This document shows, piece by piece, positions 15,774 to 22,964 of a DNA stretch of 25,651 bases. Source of the stretch: UBA10205 sp964373815 (GTDB lineage Archaea > Iainarchaeota > Iainarchaeia > Iainarchaeales > Iainarchaeaceae). The stretch spans positions 1-25,651 of the forward strand of contig CAYJWI010000016.1 in the NCBI GenBank assembly GCA_964373815.1, read 5' to 3'. Position 1 is the first letter of the stretch, and the number at the start of each line of letters is the position of its first letter. The notes beneath the pieces were generated by a model. It was not told the DNA's origin. It saw only the letters and a list, made by a program, of their open reading frames with translations, and did no database searches. The translations under genes and the position numbers were made by a program.

Positions 15774-16739
15774 TTACGCGAAGTGGTCATACCCGAATTT
15801 TGTCAGTTCTTGTTTTGCGCTATTCTTTTCAAGAAAAACCTTGCTGCCAGAGGTTATTCTTCCAACGGCGGTGCCAAGCTTCTTCGCCCTGCCCTCGTAT
15901 TTTTTTGGCACCGTGAAAACAAGTTCGAAGTCTTCCCCCCCGAAAAGGGCGCAATCTACTGGATCCTCTCCTAGTGCGGCGGCCGCTTTCCTAGTTTCTT
16001 CATTGATTGGTATTTTTTCAGCAAAAAGTATTGCCCCCTTCCCGCTCGCGAGGCAGATGTTCCTTACTTCAGAGGCAAGGCCATCGCTTACATCCTCCAT
16101 TGCATTTGCAATTGCGGCAATTTTGCGCGAAACATCCATCCGCGCTTTCGGCTCGAGGTGCCTTTTCTTCACCGAATCAAAGCCATCCATTTTCCGCTGG
16201 AAGAGCTTGAGGCCTGCTGTTGAGGCTCCCAGATTTCCAGTAACAAAAATCAAGTCCCCCTCCTTTGAGCATGAGCGGAGCGGGAGCCTTTTCCTTTTCT
16301 TGAGTTCGCCGATAAGGGTGATGTTTACAACAATGAGTTCACCGTGAGTTGTGTCCCCTCCGAGCACATCAATCCCGTTTTCCTCGGCGGATTCGTAAAT
16401 CCCGCCATAAAACCCGTCAATGAATTCAACAGTCGTTGCTTTTGGCAGGCAGATGGAGATGAACGCATATAATGGCTTTCCGCCCATTGCTGCAATGTCA
16501 CTAACGTTTGATTCCATGGCTTTTATTCCAATCTGCCGTGGGAGAAAGTAATCCAGGGAAAAATGGTCGCGTTCGACAAGCATGTCAGTGGTTACAGCCA
16601 GGAGCTTTCCTCCAAACTCTATTACCGCAGCATCATCACCGATGCCTACTACAACTTCCCTGTGCTTTGGCCGACGGGAAATGCGTTTGATGAACGCAAA
16701 TTCGCCGCCGATTTCACTCAGGAGCACAGAAGCCACCAC
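15774..16739 (-). CDS. thiL: Thiamine-monophosphate kinase
   Basis: Phosphorylates thiamine monophosphate to thiamine pyrophosphate, the last step of the pathway. The predicted length of 321 aa fits ThiL. Family signatures: the N-terminal LSEIGGEFAFIKRI, the glycine/acid-rich VGIGDDAAVI, the metal-binding TTDMLVERDHF, GGDTTHG, and the substrate-binding EDVSDGL and FGGEDFEL. The longest frame starts GTG at 16739; a GTG at 16727 fits the family start (LLSEIG) better and has GGTGG a few bases before it. It lies 21 nt downstream of thi4 and is the last gene of the thiamine operon. Confidence 0.95.
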   Translation of the reverse strand: MVASVLLSEIGGEFAFIKRISRRPKHREVVVGIGDDAAVIEFGGKLLAVTTDMLVERDHFSLDYFLPRQIGIKAMESNVSDIAAMGGKPLYAFISICLPKATTVEFIDGFYGGIYESAEENGIDVLGGDTTHGELIVVNITLIGELKKRKRLPLRSCSKEGDLIFVTGNLGASTAGLKLFQRKMDGFDSVKKRHLEPKARMDVSRKIAAIANAMEDVSDGLASEVRNICLASGKGAILFAEKIPINEETRKAAAALGEDPVDCALFGGEDFELVFTVPKKYEGRAKKLGTAVGRITSGSKVFLEKNSAKQELTKFGYDHFA

Positions 16740-16760
16740 AGATGAAAACCAAGTTGAGGC

Positions 16761-17594
16761 TCAGTTTCTTTGGGCAACTGTCTTCTGCTCCTTTTTCTTT
16801 GCGCCGGAAAGTTTTTCATGCACTATTTGTGCCGCCTTTTCGCCGCTCAGGAACATCGCGCCAAAGATTGGGCCCATGCGCGGCAGGCCAAAGGTACTGT
16901 TGACCGCCATTCCGCAGACCACAAGCCCAGGGTATAGTTCCTCCGTCCTTTCGACAGTTACCCTCTCGGCTTCTTCTGCCCACATGCTTCCTTCCCTGCC
17001 CCTTACCGGGAAGCCTATTTTGTCCCCGGCAACAGATGCTATTTCAGTAGCATGGCCCGAGGCATCTACAACCATTTTTGCCCTGAACGCCAAGGGGTCA
17101 ACGCATGTGACCCATTCGGGGTACTCTGAAACAACGTGCCAATTCGCGACTACTCCCTTGATTCCCTCTTTGCCCCTATAGATTACGTCAACCACTTCAA
17201 TTGCATTCAACATCTTTGCCCCTGCATCGAATGCCTTTGCAAGGAGCTTTGTAGCAACCTCGTGCGCATCCCCAACATACAGGCCCGCCTTATAGGGCTT
17301 CATTGACTTGACACCTGCCTCCTCGAGCAGATACATTGCATCCTTTTCTATAACTAGCTTGTTCATCAGCATCCCACCAAGATACATGCCGCCTCCTGGC
17401 TTGATGTTCTTTTCGATTATGACCGTCTTGTAGCCCTTCTCGGCAAGCTTCCATGCAGCTATCGTGCCCGAAGGCCCGGCACCGACAACTATCACGTCAA
17501 CATCCGTGCAGTCATACAACTCCTTCATGTACTCCGAAATGATTGCCTGTGAAATGTCTTTTTCATCAATACTCATCTCGATTCCCTTTACCAT
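16761..17594 (-). CDS. thi4: Thiazole synthase Thi4 (adenosine thiazole synthase)
   Basis: Makes the thiazole precursor of thiamine from NAD and glycine. 277 aa. The dinucleotide-binding VGAGPSGTIAAWKLA lies at 37-51, followed by the acidic end of strand 2 (IIEKN) and the GGGMYLGG loop. The sulfur-handling position is TCVDP, with Cys164 where yeast Thi4 has its donor Cys (CMDP) and Methanocaldococcus-type enzymes have His (HVDP). DASGH and GPIFGAMFLSG complete the family pattern. The ATG at 17594 has GAGAGGTGG at good spacing. No thiazole synthase ThiG is seen, so this is the thiazole route here. Third protein-coding step of the thiamine operon. Confidence 0.94.
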   Translation of the reverse strand: MVKGIEMSIDEKDISQAIISEYMKELYDCTDVDVIVVGAGPSGTIAAWKLAEKGYKTVIIEKNIKPGGGMYLGGMLMNKLVIEKDAMYLLEEAGVKSMKPYKAGLYVGDAHEVATKLLAKAFDAGAKMLNAIEVVDVIYRGKEGIKGVVANWHVVSEYPEWVTCVDPLAFRAKMVVDASGHATEIASVAGDKIGFPVRGREGSMWAEEAERVTVERTEELYPGLVVCGMAVNSTFGLPRMGPIFGAMFLSGEKAAQIVHEKLSGAKKKEQKTVAQRN

Positions 17595-17633
17595 ACAAAA
17601 CCACCTCTCAAAACCAAGTAAGGAAATTACGCA

Positions 17634-17732
17634 TCAAACCCTCTTTACCCAGACAGTGTTCCCACGCAGGAAATAGCGCAGGAGCCCCCTTTGTGCCATA
17701 CCTTTGTCCCTCAGCTCTGCCTGTACTTCCAT
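17634..17732 (-). CDS. Candidate small protein between thiC and thi4
   Basis: A 32-codon frame from an ATG at 17732 (or a GTG at 17753, 39 codons) to a TGA at 17634. The peptide reads as a short amphipathic helix-turn-helix-like sequence (EVQAELRDKGMAQRGLL) ending in a strand-like GNTVWVKRV, with biased, protein-like codons. AAGGAC precedes the ATG by about 8 nt, and AAGGGAAAA precedes the GTG. It sits 39 nt upstream of thi4, co-directional, in an otherwise unusually long gap of the operon. No family is recognised. It may be a genuine microprotein or a leader peptide; the evidence is only sequence quality and context. Confidence 0.4.
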   Translation of the reverse strand: MEVQAELRDKGMAQRGLLRYFLRGNTVWVKRV

Positions 17733-17843
17733 TGAAAGAGTCCTTAGATTCACTTTTCCCTTGTGCCTCAACAAACCACCACACCAAAAACAAGCAATAA
17801 ACCAAATAAAAATTTGATGCCCATCCAAAAAACCCTTGCAAAA

Positions 17844-19226
17844 CTATTTTTTTGAAAAAAGCTCCTCTACCTTGACGAACGACCCGTCATTTTCCTGCTT
17901 CGCATACTTGTGCCTAGTCTTTACGCCTGTGCGTTTTTCATTGAACGTTTCCATTCCCCTTGTCTTCTGGTCAAGGCGCATTGAACAAAAATCAGGGCCG
18001 CACATGGAACAAAAGTCAGCACCGGTGGAAAGGTCCTGCTGCCTGTACTCACGCGCCCTGTCAGGGTCAAGGGAAAGCGCAAACTGCTTTTCCCAGTTCA
18101 TTTCATAGCGTGCCCTTGAAAGCTCATCATCCCTATCCCTTGCGCCTTGCACGCCTTTCGCGATGTCGGCTGCATGCGCAGCAATCTTGTACGCAATTAT
18201 GCCCTCGCGCACGTCAACCGCGTTAGGCAACCCAAGGTGCTCCTTTGGCGTGACATAGCACAAATAGTCAGCGCCATAAAATCCGGCCATTGCAGCGCCG
18301 ATTGCCGAGGAAATATGGTCATAACCAGGGGAAATGTCTGTCACTAGCGGGCCCAGGACATAGAATGGCGCGCCATGGCAATGTTTTTTTTGTAGTTCCA
18401 CGTTCAGTTTTATTTCGTGCATGGGGATATGCCCTGGCCCCTCAACCATTACTTGGACTCCTTCTTCCCAGCAGCGCAGCGTCAGTTCCCCGAGTGTCTT
18501 GAGTTCGGCAATCTGCGCTTTGTCGGTCGCGTCATGGAGGCACCCCGGCCTCAAGGAATCACCGAGGCTCATTGTTATATCATGCTCCGCAAAAATCCCG
18601 AGTATCTGGTCAAACACCTGGTACAAGGGGTTCTCTTGCATGTGCACCGACATCCAGCGCTGCATGATGCTGCCTCCGCGCGAAACAACCCCCGTTATCC
18701 TACCTTTCGTGAGCGGGAGGTGTTCTAACAGAATTCCAGAGTGTATAGTCATGTAGTCAACCCCCTGGCGTGCCTGCCTCTCAATAACATCCAAAAAATC
18801 TTCAGGCTTGAGGTCATCAATAGTCCCTTTTTCCTCAACCACCTGGTAGGTTGGAACTGTTCCGATGGGAATTGTCGCTTCATCGATTATTGCCTGCCTT
18901 ATTTCATCCAGGTTGCCCCCCGTGCTCAGATCCATTGCGGTATCGGCACCATACTTCATGCAAACCCTGACCTTTTCAACCTCTTCCCCAATGGACGCCC
19001 TGACCCTCGAGGCACCAATGTTGGCGTTGATTTTTGTCGTAAGCCCTTTCCCAATCCCTATGGGGCTCAGCTTTTTCTTCAAGTGATTTGTATTTGCTGG
19101 GATAATTACCCTTCCCTCGGCAATTTCCTGGCGGAGCTTCTCCGCTTCAATGTTCTCTTTTCGGGCAACAGTTTCCATTTCCCCGGTGATTATGCCTTGC
19201 TTAGCGAGATGCATCTGTGTGACCAT
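17844..19226 (-). CDS. thiC: Phosphomethylpyrimidine synthase
   Basis: Radical-SAM enzyme that rearranges aminoimidazole ribotide to hydroxymethylpyrimidine phosphate. 460 aa. The N-terminal INANIGAS and MDLSTGG patterns, the central GRITGVVSRGGSI and EGPGHIPMHE, and DISPGYDHI are all typical. The C-terminal cluster motif CSMCGPDFC (Cys near 406, 409 and 414) binds the 4Fe-4S cluster. The short form without the plant/enteric N-terminal extension matches archaeal and many bacterial enzymes. I chose the ATG at 19226, with AAGGAG about 11 nt upstream, overlapping the end of thiE by 26 nt. Second gene of the operon. Confidence 0.97.
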   Translation of the reverse strand: MVTQMHLAKQGIITGEMETVARKENIEAEKLRQEIAEGRVIIPANTNHLKKKLSPIGIGKGLTTKINANIGASRVRASIGEEVEKVRVCMKYGADTAMDLSTGGNLDEIRQAIIDEATIPIGTVPTYQVVEEKGTIDDLKPEDFLDVIERQARQGVDYMTIHSGILLEHLPLTKGRITGVVSRGGSIMQRWMSVHMQENPLYQVFDQILGIFAEHDITMSLGDSLRPGCLHDATDKAQIAELKTLGELTLRCWEEGVQVMVEGPGHIPMHEIKLNVELQKKHCHGAPFYVLGPLVTDISPGYDHISSAIGAAMAGFYGADYLCYVTPKEHLGLPNAVDVREGIIAYKIAAHAADIAKGVQGARDRDDELSRARYEMNWEKQFALSLDPDRAREYRQQDLSTGADFCSMCGPDFCSMRLDQKTRGMETFNEKRTGVKTRHKYAKQENDGSFVKVEELFSKK

Positions 19227-19881
19227 GGGCAACCAACTCCTTTTCCTTGCACGAACGGATTATTTCGCGGACTTTCTTCACTTCACCGTAAACATCATTT
19301 GTTGAAACAATTCCGGAAATCATTGCAGCAGAATCAGCGCCAGCCTCAATTACAGAGGCCACATTAAAGCGTTTTATGCCGCCTATTGCCACCAAGTGCC
19401 TTGAAACAACTTTGCGTACCTGCCTAACCACTTCCAATCCAATGGGCTGGGTGTCATGGTGCTTTGTTGTTGTATGGAAAATATGCCCAAGGCTCAAATA
19501 ATCAGCCCCAAGTTTTTCCGCTTCGATAGCCTGCTGCACTGTATGCACAGTGTAGCCGATTATCGCGCTAGGCATAACCCGACGTATGATTTCCACTGAC
19601 AGGTCATCCTGGCCTACATGTATCCCGTCAGCGCTCACAGCTAATGCGATGTCAAGCCTGTCATCAACAATGAACTCTGCTCTTCCGGCGCACATTTTCC
19701 TTAGCTTGAAAGCCTCCGCATACATCTCGTTGGTAGGCCTGCCTTTTTCTCTGTACTGGACAATCTTTGCCCCTGCATCAAGTGCCTCACCTACGTCGCT
19801 GAAAATCCCGTTGCGGGAAAGCCTTGAGTCAGTAATGAAATATAAGTCCCAATCTTTTACAGCTTCCGCTCTGTAATCCAA
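19201..19881 (-). CDS. thiE: Thiamine-phosphate synthase
   Basis: Joins the pyrimidine pyrophosphate and thiazole phosphate into thiamine phosphate. TIM-barrel signatures: DLYFITD, the QYREKG strand, the metal-binding DDRLDIALAV and DGIHVGQDD, GADYLSLGHIFHTTTK (pyrophosphate-binding), and the phosphate loop AIGGI. I prefer the TTG at 19881 (226 aa) because GTTTAAAAC (19927-19919) looks like its TATA box and GGAAGG precedes it; a GTG at 19929 would give 242 aa but lies inside that TATA element. First gene of the thiamine operon. It is the bacterial-type ThiE, not the ThiN domain many archaea use. Confidence 0.93.
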   Translation of the reverse strand: MDYRAEAVKDWDLYFITDSRLSRNGIFSDVGEALDAGAKIVQYREKGRPTNEMYAEAFKLRKMCAGRAEFIVDDRLDIALAVSADGIHVGQDDLSVEIIRRVMPSAIIGYTVHTVQQAIEAEKLGADYLSLGHIFHTTTKHHDTQPIGLEVVRQVRKVVSRHLVAIGGIKRFNVASVIEAGADSAAMISGIVSTNDVYGEVKKVREIIRSCKEKELVAHGHTDASR

Positions 19882-20034
19882 AAAAAACAGCCTTCCAAGG
19901 AAGACTCGGAAACAAACAGTTTTAAACACTCAGAAAACAAAAGATAGAAGAACGCCTATTGACGTAATCAGGGTTTTTTTCTTTTTAATATCGTTTCTAA
20001 AGTAGTCTTATTTTTTGCGATAAAACTTGTCCAT

Positions 20035-20170
20035 TAGGCAATAGCGTTATGAATTCTGCGAGTTGCGACTTCCAACTCGTCAAGCCTGAAAATAAGTTGC
20101 CATTGTATTGGTACTTTGAATAAATAAGTAACCTTGCAGGGCTGCTTATTGTGGCCCAAGTTTATACTCC
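20035..20170 (-). other. Intergenic remnant with a short coding-like frame
   Basis: Between vapC and thiE (about 240 nt) there is no clear gene. On the minus strand a frame of about 40 codons reads protein-like residues (VPIQWQLIFRLDELEVATRR) and ends in TAA; a TATA-like GTATAAAC precedes it. It may be a decayed gene. Little else is visible apart from a 6-bp hairpin explained by this frame. Confidence 0.2.
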
Positions 20171-20173
20171 GGG

Positions 20174-20560
20174 TCAGATTATTTGTGTACCTTTCATGCC
20201 TTTGAAGTGTGTGTCGCTTGTTATCAATGTTGCGTTGTTGAGCTTTGCAGTTGAGTAGATTAATGAATCTGCCATTGGCAGGTTGCTTGTGGTGCTTGTT
20301 TTTGCTGCATCCAGCGCGGTTCGGCTGTCGGTGTCCTTTATTGCGGAGCTGCTGATTATGTAAGCCACTGCTTTGCTTGCCTTGGCCTCGCCGAAAGTTA
20401 TTTTTACGCGCCTGAAGACTTCGTAAATGATTATTGGCGAGGATATTATGGATTGCCCGGCGTGCTTTTTGATGAGTTTTGCGAATGGCTGGGCTTTCTT
20501 GCCGTTACCAAAATATTCTATCCAGCCGCTTGAATCAATCAAAACGTTCACTGTGGTCAC
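20174..20560 (-). CDS. vapC: VapC-like PIN-domain toxin
   Basis: A 128-aa PIN-domain ribonuclease, expected to cleave RNA with a metal-bound acidic cluster. The acids are visible: Asp in LIDSSGWIEYF near residue 9, Glu in IIIYEVFRR near 47, Asp in LPMADSLIYSTAKL near 97, and the final Asp in LITSDTHF near 115. All four expected acids are present, so it should be active. It overlaps the upstream AbrB-type antitoxin by 26 nt, the usual toxin-antitoxin coupling. The start is GTG at 20560 (GTG at 20551 is also possible). Targets are unknown; known VapC proteins often cut tRNA or rRNA. Confidence 0.88.
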   Translation of the reverse strand: MTTVNVLIDSSGWIEYFGNGKKAQPFAKLIKKHAGQSIISSPIIIYEVFRRVKITFGEAKASKAVAYIISSSAIKDTDSRTALDAAKTSTTSNLPMADSLIYSTAKLNNATLITSDTHFKGMKGTQII

Positions 20561-20747
20561 GCAAACCCTCTGGTGAAATGCCTTTGAGCATGCCCATGGC
20601 GTTCTCTATGCCGCCTACCTTTACCAATTCTATTGAGTCACCTTTTTCGAGAATGACGATTTTGTCCCCAGGCCTGAACTTTAGGGCTTCACGGGCTTTT
20701 TTTGGTATGACTATCTGGAACTTGCTTGAAAGCGTCACGGTTTCCAT
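20535..20747 (-). CDS. vapB: AbrB/SpoVT-type antitoxin (VapB)
   Basis: A 70-aa protein whose first 45 residues are a classic AbrB/MazE swapped-hairpin DNA-binding domain: VTLSSKFQIVIPKKAREALKFRPGDKIVIL. The remainder is the flexible toxin-binding tail. It neutralises the PIN toxin encoded just downstream and usually represses its own promoter. The ATG at 20747 has CATTTAATC about 26 nt upstream, so the mRNA is probably leaderless. The palindrome ACTATAGT at 20782-20789 just upstream of the TATA element may be an operator. Confidence 0.9.
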   Translation of the reverse strand: METVTLSSKFQIVIPKKAREALKFRPGDKIVILEKGDSIELVKVGGIENAMGMLKGISPEGLRDHSERFD

Positions 20748-20866
20748 GAGAATAACAACCGCCTAAAAGATTAAATGCTTTACTATAGTGGTATCGATCA
20801 ATAAAAGTAAGACAAATAGCCCATGCTTATGTTTGCCTTTAAAAGACATGTTTGTTCTGCCTTTCA

Positions 20867-22261
20867 CTACTCGCTTCTGCCCCGCGGGTGGAACCCGTGC
20901 CCCGGCTTCCTGTGCGGCCCTGCCCTTGAATGGCCCATGTGGCCGCCGCTTCCGCCATGCCCTGCCGGCCTGTGGCTTCTTCCGGGCCCCGCGTGCCCGC
21001 GTCCGCCGCCAAAACCGGAGTGCCCGTGCCCTGCGCCAAAGCCTGAATGTGAGCGCCCCGCGCCATAGCCTGTGCCTCTCTGCCCCCTTCCGTGCCCGCC
21101 GAAAGGACGGCCGCCCTGCATTCTGCGGGGCTTGAACTGCCTGTGCAAAACAACGTGTTCGGCTTCAGGGGTCTGCTCGCCCTTTATCGCTATGGAAGTG
21201 TTCCTGAGAATGTCCCTGAAAAGGTAGTGGTCTGAAGGCGCGAGAAGGGTTATCGCCTTGCCGTTCGCGCCCGCGCGCGCGGTCCTGCCGATCCTGTGGA
21301 TGTAGTCTTCCTGGGACTGCGGGACATCGTAGTTGTAAATGAAATTGACCCCCTTTATGTCAAGCCCCCTTGCCGCGACATCCGTTGCAACGAGGATGTC
21401 GATGCTGCTCTTGTGCAATGATTCGAGCGCGCGCAGCCTTCTCCCCTGCGTGAGGCCTCCGTGTATCGCGAGCGCATTGACCCCGTTTTTGCTAAGGTTC
21501 TTTGCCACGACATCCACTTCGCTCCTCGTCCTGCAAAAGACAAGCGAGAGCCCGGCCGCGTTCTGCTTCAAGAGGTGCACGAGCACTGAGAACTTTTCCC
21601 CGCCTGAAACATCATAATAAACCTGTTCGAGCAAATTGGTCTCGACAAACGCCTCGCTCTGGATGAGTGAAGGCTTGCGCATGTGCTTTTCCGCAATCCT
21701 GTCAACATCCCTTGTGATGGTCGCGCTGAAAAGGAGTGTCTGCCTATGGCCCGGCAGATGGCTCATTATCCTTTCGACATCGTTGATGAACCCCATGTCC
21801 GCCATCCTGTCGGTTTCATCGAGAACGAAAAACTTCACCGAAGAGAGGTGGAGCGTGCGCTGGCCTATGTGGTCCAAAACCCTCCCCGGGGTCCCAACAG
21901 CAATTTCGGAAGTCTTCAGGCCCTGCACTTGCTGGCCATACCCGACCCCGCCATAAACTTCAGCAATCCCCACATGCTTGTACTTGCCCAAATCCCTCAT
22001 TGACTGAGCGACCTGCACGCACAGCTCCCTTGTAGGAGTAAGTATTAGCGCCTGCACCCCTTTTCCCCTTACAACTTTTTCAAGGATAGGAAGGCCGAAA
22101 GCGGCCGTCTTTCCCGAGCCTGTCTTCGACTGCCCTATGATGTCGTGGCCTTTCTGTATTTCGGGAATCGTCTTGAGCTGTATGCTCGTAAATTCCGAAT
22201 AGCCCATTTCCTTTATAGCCTTGACCAGCTCAGGGTCAAGGGTTATCCCACCAAGATTCAA
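20867..22261 (-). CDS. DEAD-box RNA helicase with Gly/His/Arg-rich tail
   Basis: ATP-dependent RNA helicase of 464 aa. Motifs in order: Q motif (GYSEFTSIQ), I (SKTGSGKT), Ia (TPTREL), Ib (TPGRVLD), II (DETD instead of DEAD), III (SAT), IV, V (ATDVAARGLDI) and VI (YIHRIGRTARAG). The last 80 residues are low-complexity, built of Gly, His, Arg, Ser and Phe (SGFGAGHGHSGFGGGRG), resembling RGG/FG-type RNA-binding tails. Likely roles are RNA unwinding, ribosome assembly or RNA decay. The ATG at 22261 lies about 38 nt after TTTTATAAAG. It is flanked on both sides by VapBC pairs in the same orientation. Confidence 0.95.
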   Translation of the reverse strand: MNLGGITLDPELVKAIKEMGYSEFTSIQLKTIPEIQKGHDIIGQSKTGSGKTAAFGLPILEKVVRGKGVQALILTPTRELCVQVAQSMRDLGKYKHVGIAEVYGGVGYGQQVQGLKTSEIAVGTPGRVLDHIGQRTLHLSSVKFFVLDETDRMADMGFINDVERIMSHLPGHRQTLLFSATITRDVDRIAEKHMRKPSLIQSEAFVETNLLEQVYYDVSGGEKFSVLVHLLKQNAAGLSLVFCRTRSEVDVVAKNLSKNGVNALAIHGGLTQGRRLRALESLHKSSIDILVATDVAARGLDIKGVNFIYNYDVPQSQEDYIHRIGRTARAGANGKAITLLAPSDHYLFRDILRNTSIAIKGEQTPEAEHVVLHRQFKPRRMQGGRPFGGHGRGQRGTGYGAGRSHSGFGAGHGHSGFGGGRGHAGPGRSHRPAGHGGSGGHMGHSRAGPHRKPGHGFHPRGRSE

Positions 22262-22325
22262 TCAAACCACTGTTAAAAGAAATTGAAGCGGACACTTTAT
22301 AAAACCATGAACGCCGGGCTTTTTT

Positions 22326-22730
22326 TCAGAGAAATTCCACATTTTTCAGGTTTTTGAAGTGGGTATCGCCAGTTACCACGATGGCGCCTAGTTTTTTTGC
22401 CGTCGCCAAGACAATTGCGTTGGAGAGGCCAAAGTTGTTGTCGTATTTTTTCCTGACAGCGTGCTTCATTTTTCCGGCGTTTTGTGCAACCTTCATGTCA
22501 AGCTCAACTATGGCGGAGTTGGTTTCGATAAAATCCAGGTCTCTCTCAAAATAGCCGTGATTTTCCCTGCTATATTTGTCCGCAAGTTCGGCTATGACTA
22601 TTGTAGGGGTGAAACAGTTTTTCATCTCAATTATCTGCCTGACTTTTTCGCCGGTTTTCGTGCCCTGGAAATACTCTATCCATGCGTGGCTGTCAAGCAC
22701 GTATTTAGAGCTCGTGAAAATCATCCTCAT
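22326..22730 (-). CDS. vapC: VapC-like PIN-domain protein, third acidic residue changed
   Basis: A 134-aa PIN-domain protein. Asp in VLDSHAWIEYF (near residue 13), Glu in IVIAELADKY (near 48) and the final Asp in IVVTGDTHF (near 122) match the family. In the ADAxIxATA-type motif the sequence is LSNAIVLATA, with Asn where the catalytic Asp is usual, so activity may be reduced or metal binding altered. It overlaps the upstream antitoxin by 26 nt, like the other pair in this window. Start at the ATG at 22730 behind AGAGGG, or at the ATG at 22724. Confidence 0.87.
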   Translation of the reverse strand: MRMIFTSSKYVLDSHAWIEYFQGTKTGEKVRQIIEMKNCFTPTIVIAELADKYSRENHGYFERDLDFIETNSAIVELDMKVAQNAGKMKHAVRKKYDNNFGLSNAIVLATAKKLGAIVVTGDTHFKNLKNVEFL

Positions 22731-22917
22731 CCCTCTTGAAGGGCTTCATTTCCGGGTGCGCGCCGAACATGCTTTTCGGTATCCTTACTTCCTTGCTCGC
22801 CATTTTCCTTATTGCCTTGTCGTATGACTTGACCCCATATTTCCTTTTTATCTTCTCGAGGATTGCAACTGTGGACTTTTCGACTTGTATGGTTGTGGTA
22901 TCCAAGTAATCACCCAT
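22705..22917 (-). CDS. VapB-like antitoxin
   Basis: A 70-aa protein starting MGDYLDTTTIQVEK. A beta strand (TTTIQVEKST) followed by two helices (VAILEKIKRKYG, SYDKAIRKMA) matches a ribbon-helix-helix DNA-binding domain. The charged tail (KPFKRDEDDFHEL) would bind the PIN toxin. I prefer the ATG at 22917 because TTAAATATA (22943-22935) is a TATA box at leaderless distance and a 14-bp palindrome lies between them; the longer frame to 22968 would be transcribed only from upstream. Unrelated in fold to the AbrB-type antitoxin at 20535. Confidence 0.8.
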   Translation of the reverse strand: MGDYLDTTTIQVEKSTVAILEKIKRKYGVKSYDKAIRKMASKEVRIPKSMFGAHPEMKPFKRDEDDFHEL

Positions 22918-22920
22918 ATT

Positions 22921-22943
22921 ACTATAGCTATAGTTATATTTAA
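22921..22943 (-). promoter_or_regulatory. TATA box plus perfect 14-bp palindrome (operator) of the second VapBC
   Basis: ACTATAGCTATAGT at 22921-22934 is its own reverse complement. It lies between the TATA box TTAAATATA (22943-22935) and the antitoxin ATG at 22917, so protein bound there would block transcription start. Antitoxins of the ribbon-helix-helix type bind such palindromes as dimers; autoregulation is inferred. Confidence 0.6.
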
Positions 22944-22964
22944 CTTCGCTTGCCATTTGCCCTA

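Noticed and set aside
20047..20089. C/D box small RNA (GTTATGA and CTGA boxes)
   Set aside because: Box C matches only approximately, internal C' and D' boxes are missing, and the hairpin between them is explained by a decayed coding frame.
19882..20173. TPP riboswitch upstream of thiE
   Set aside because: The conserved riboswitch cores (CTGAGA and ACCC-TGAACCTGATC-like segments) are not present in the right order, and the probable promoter leaves almost no leader.
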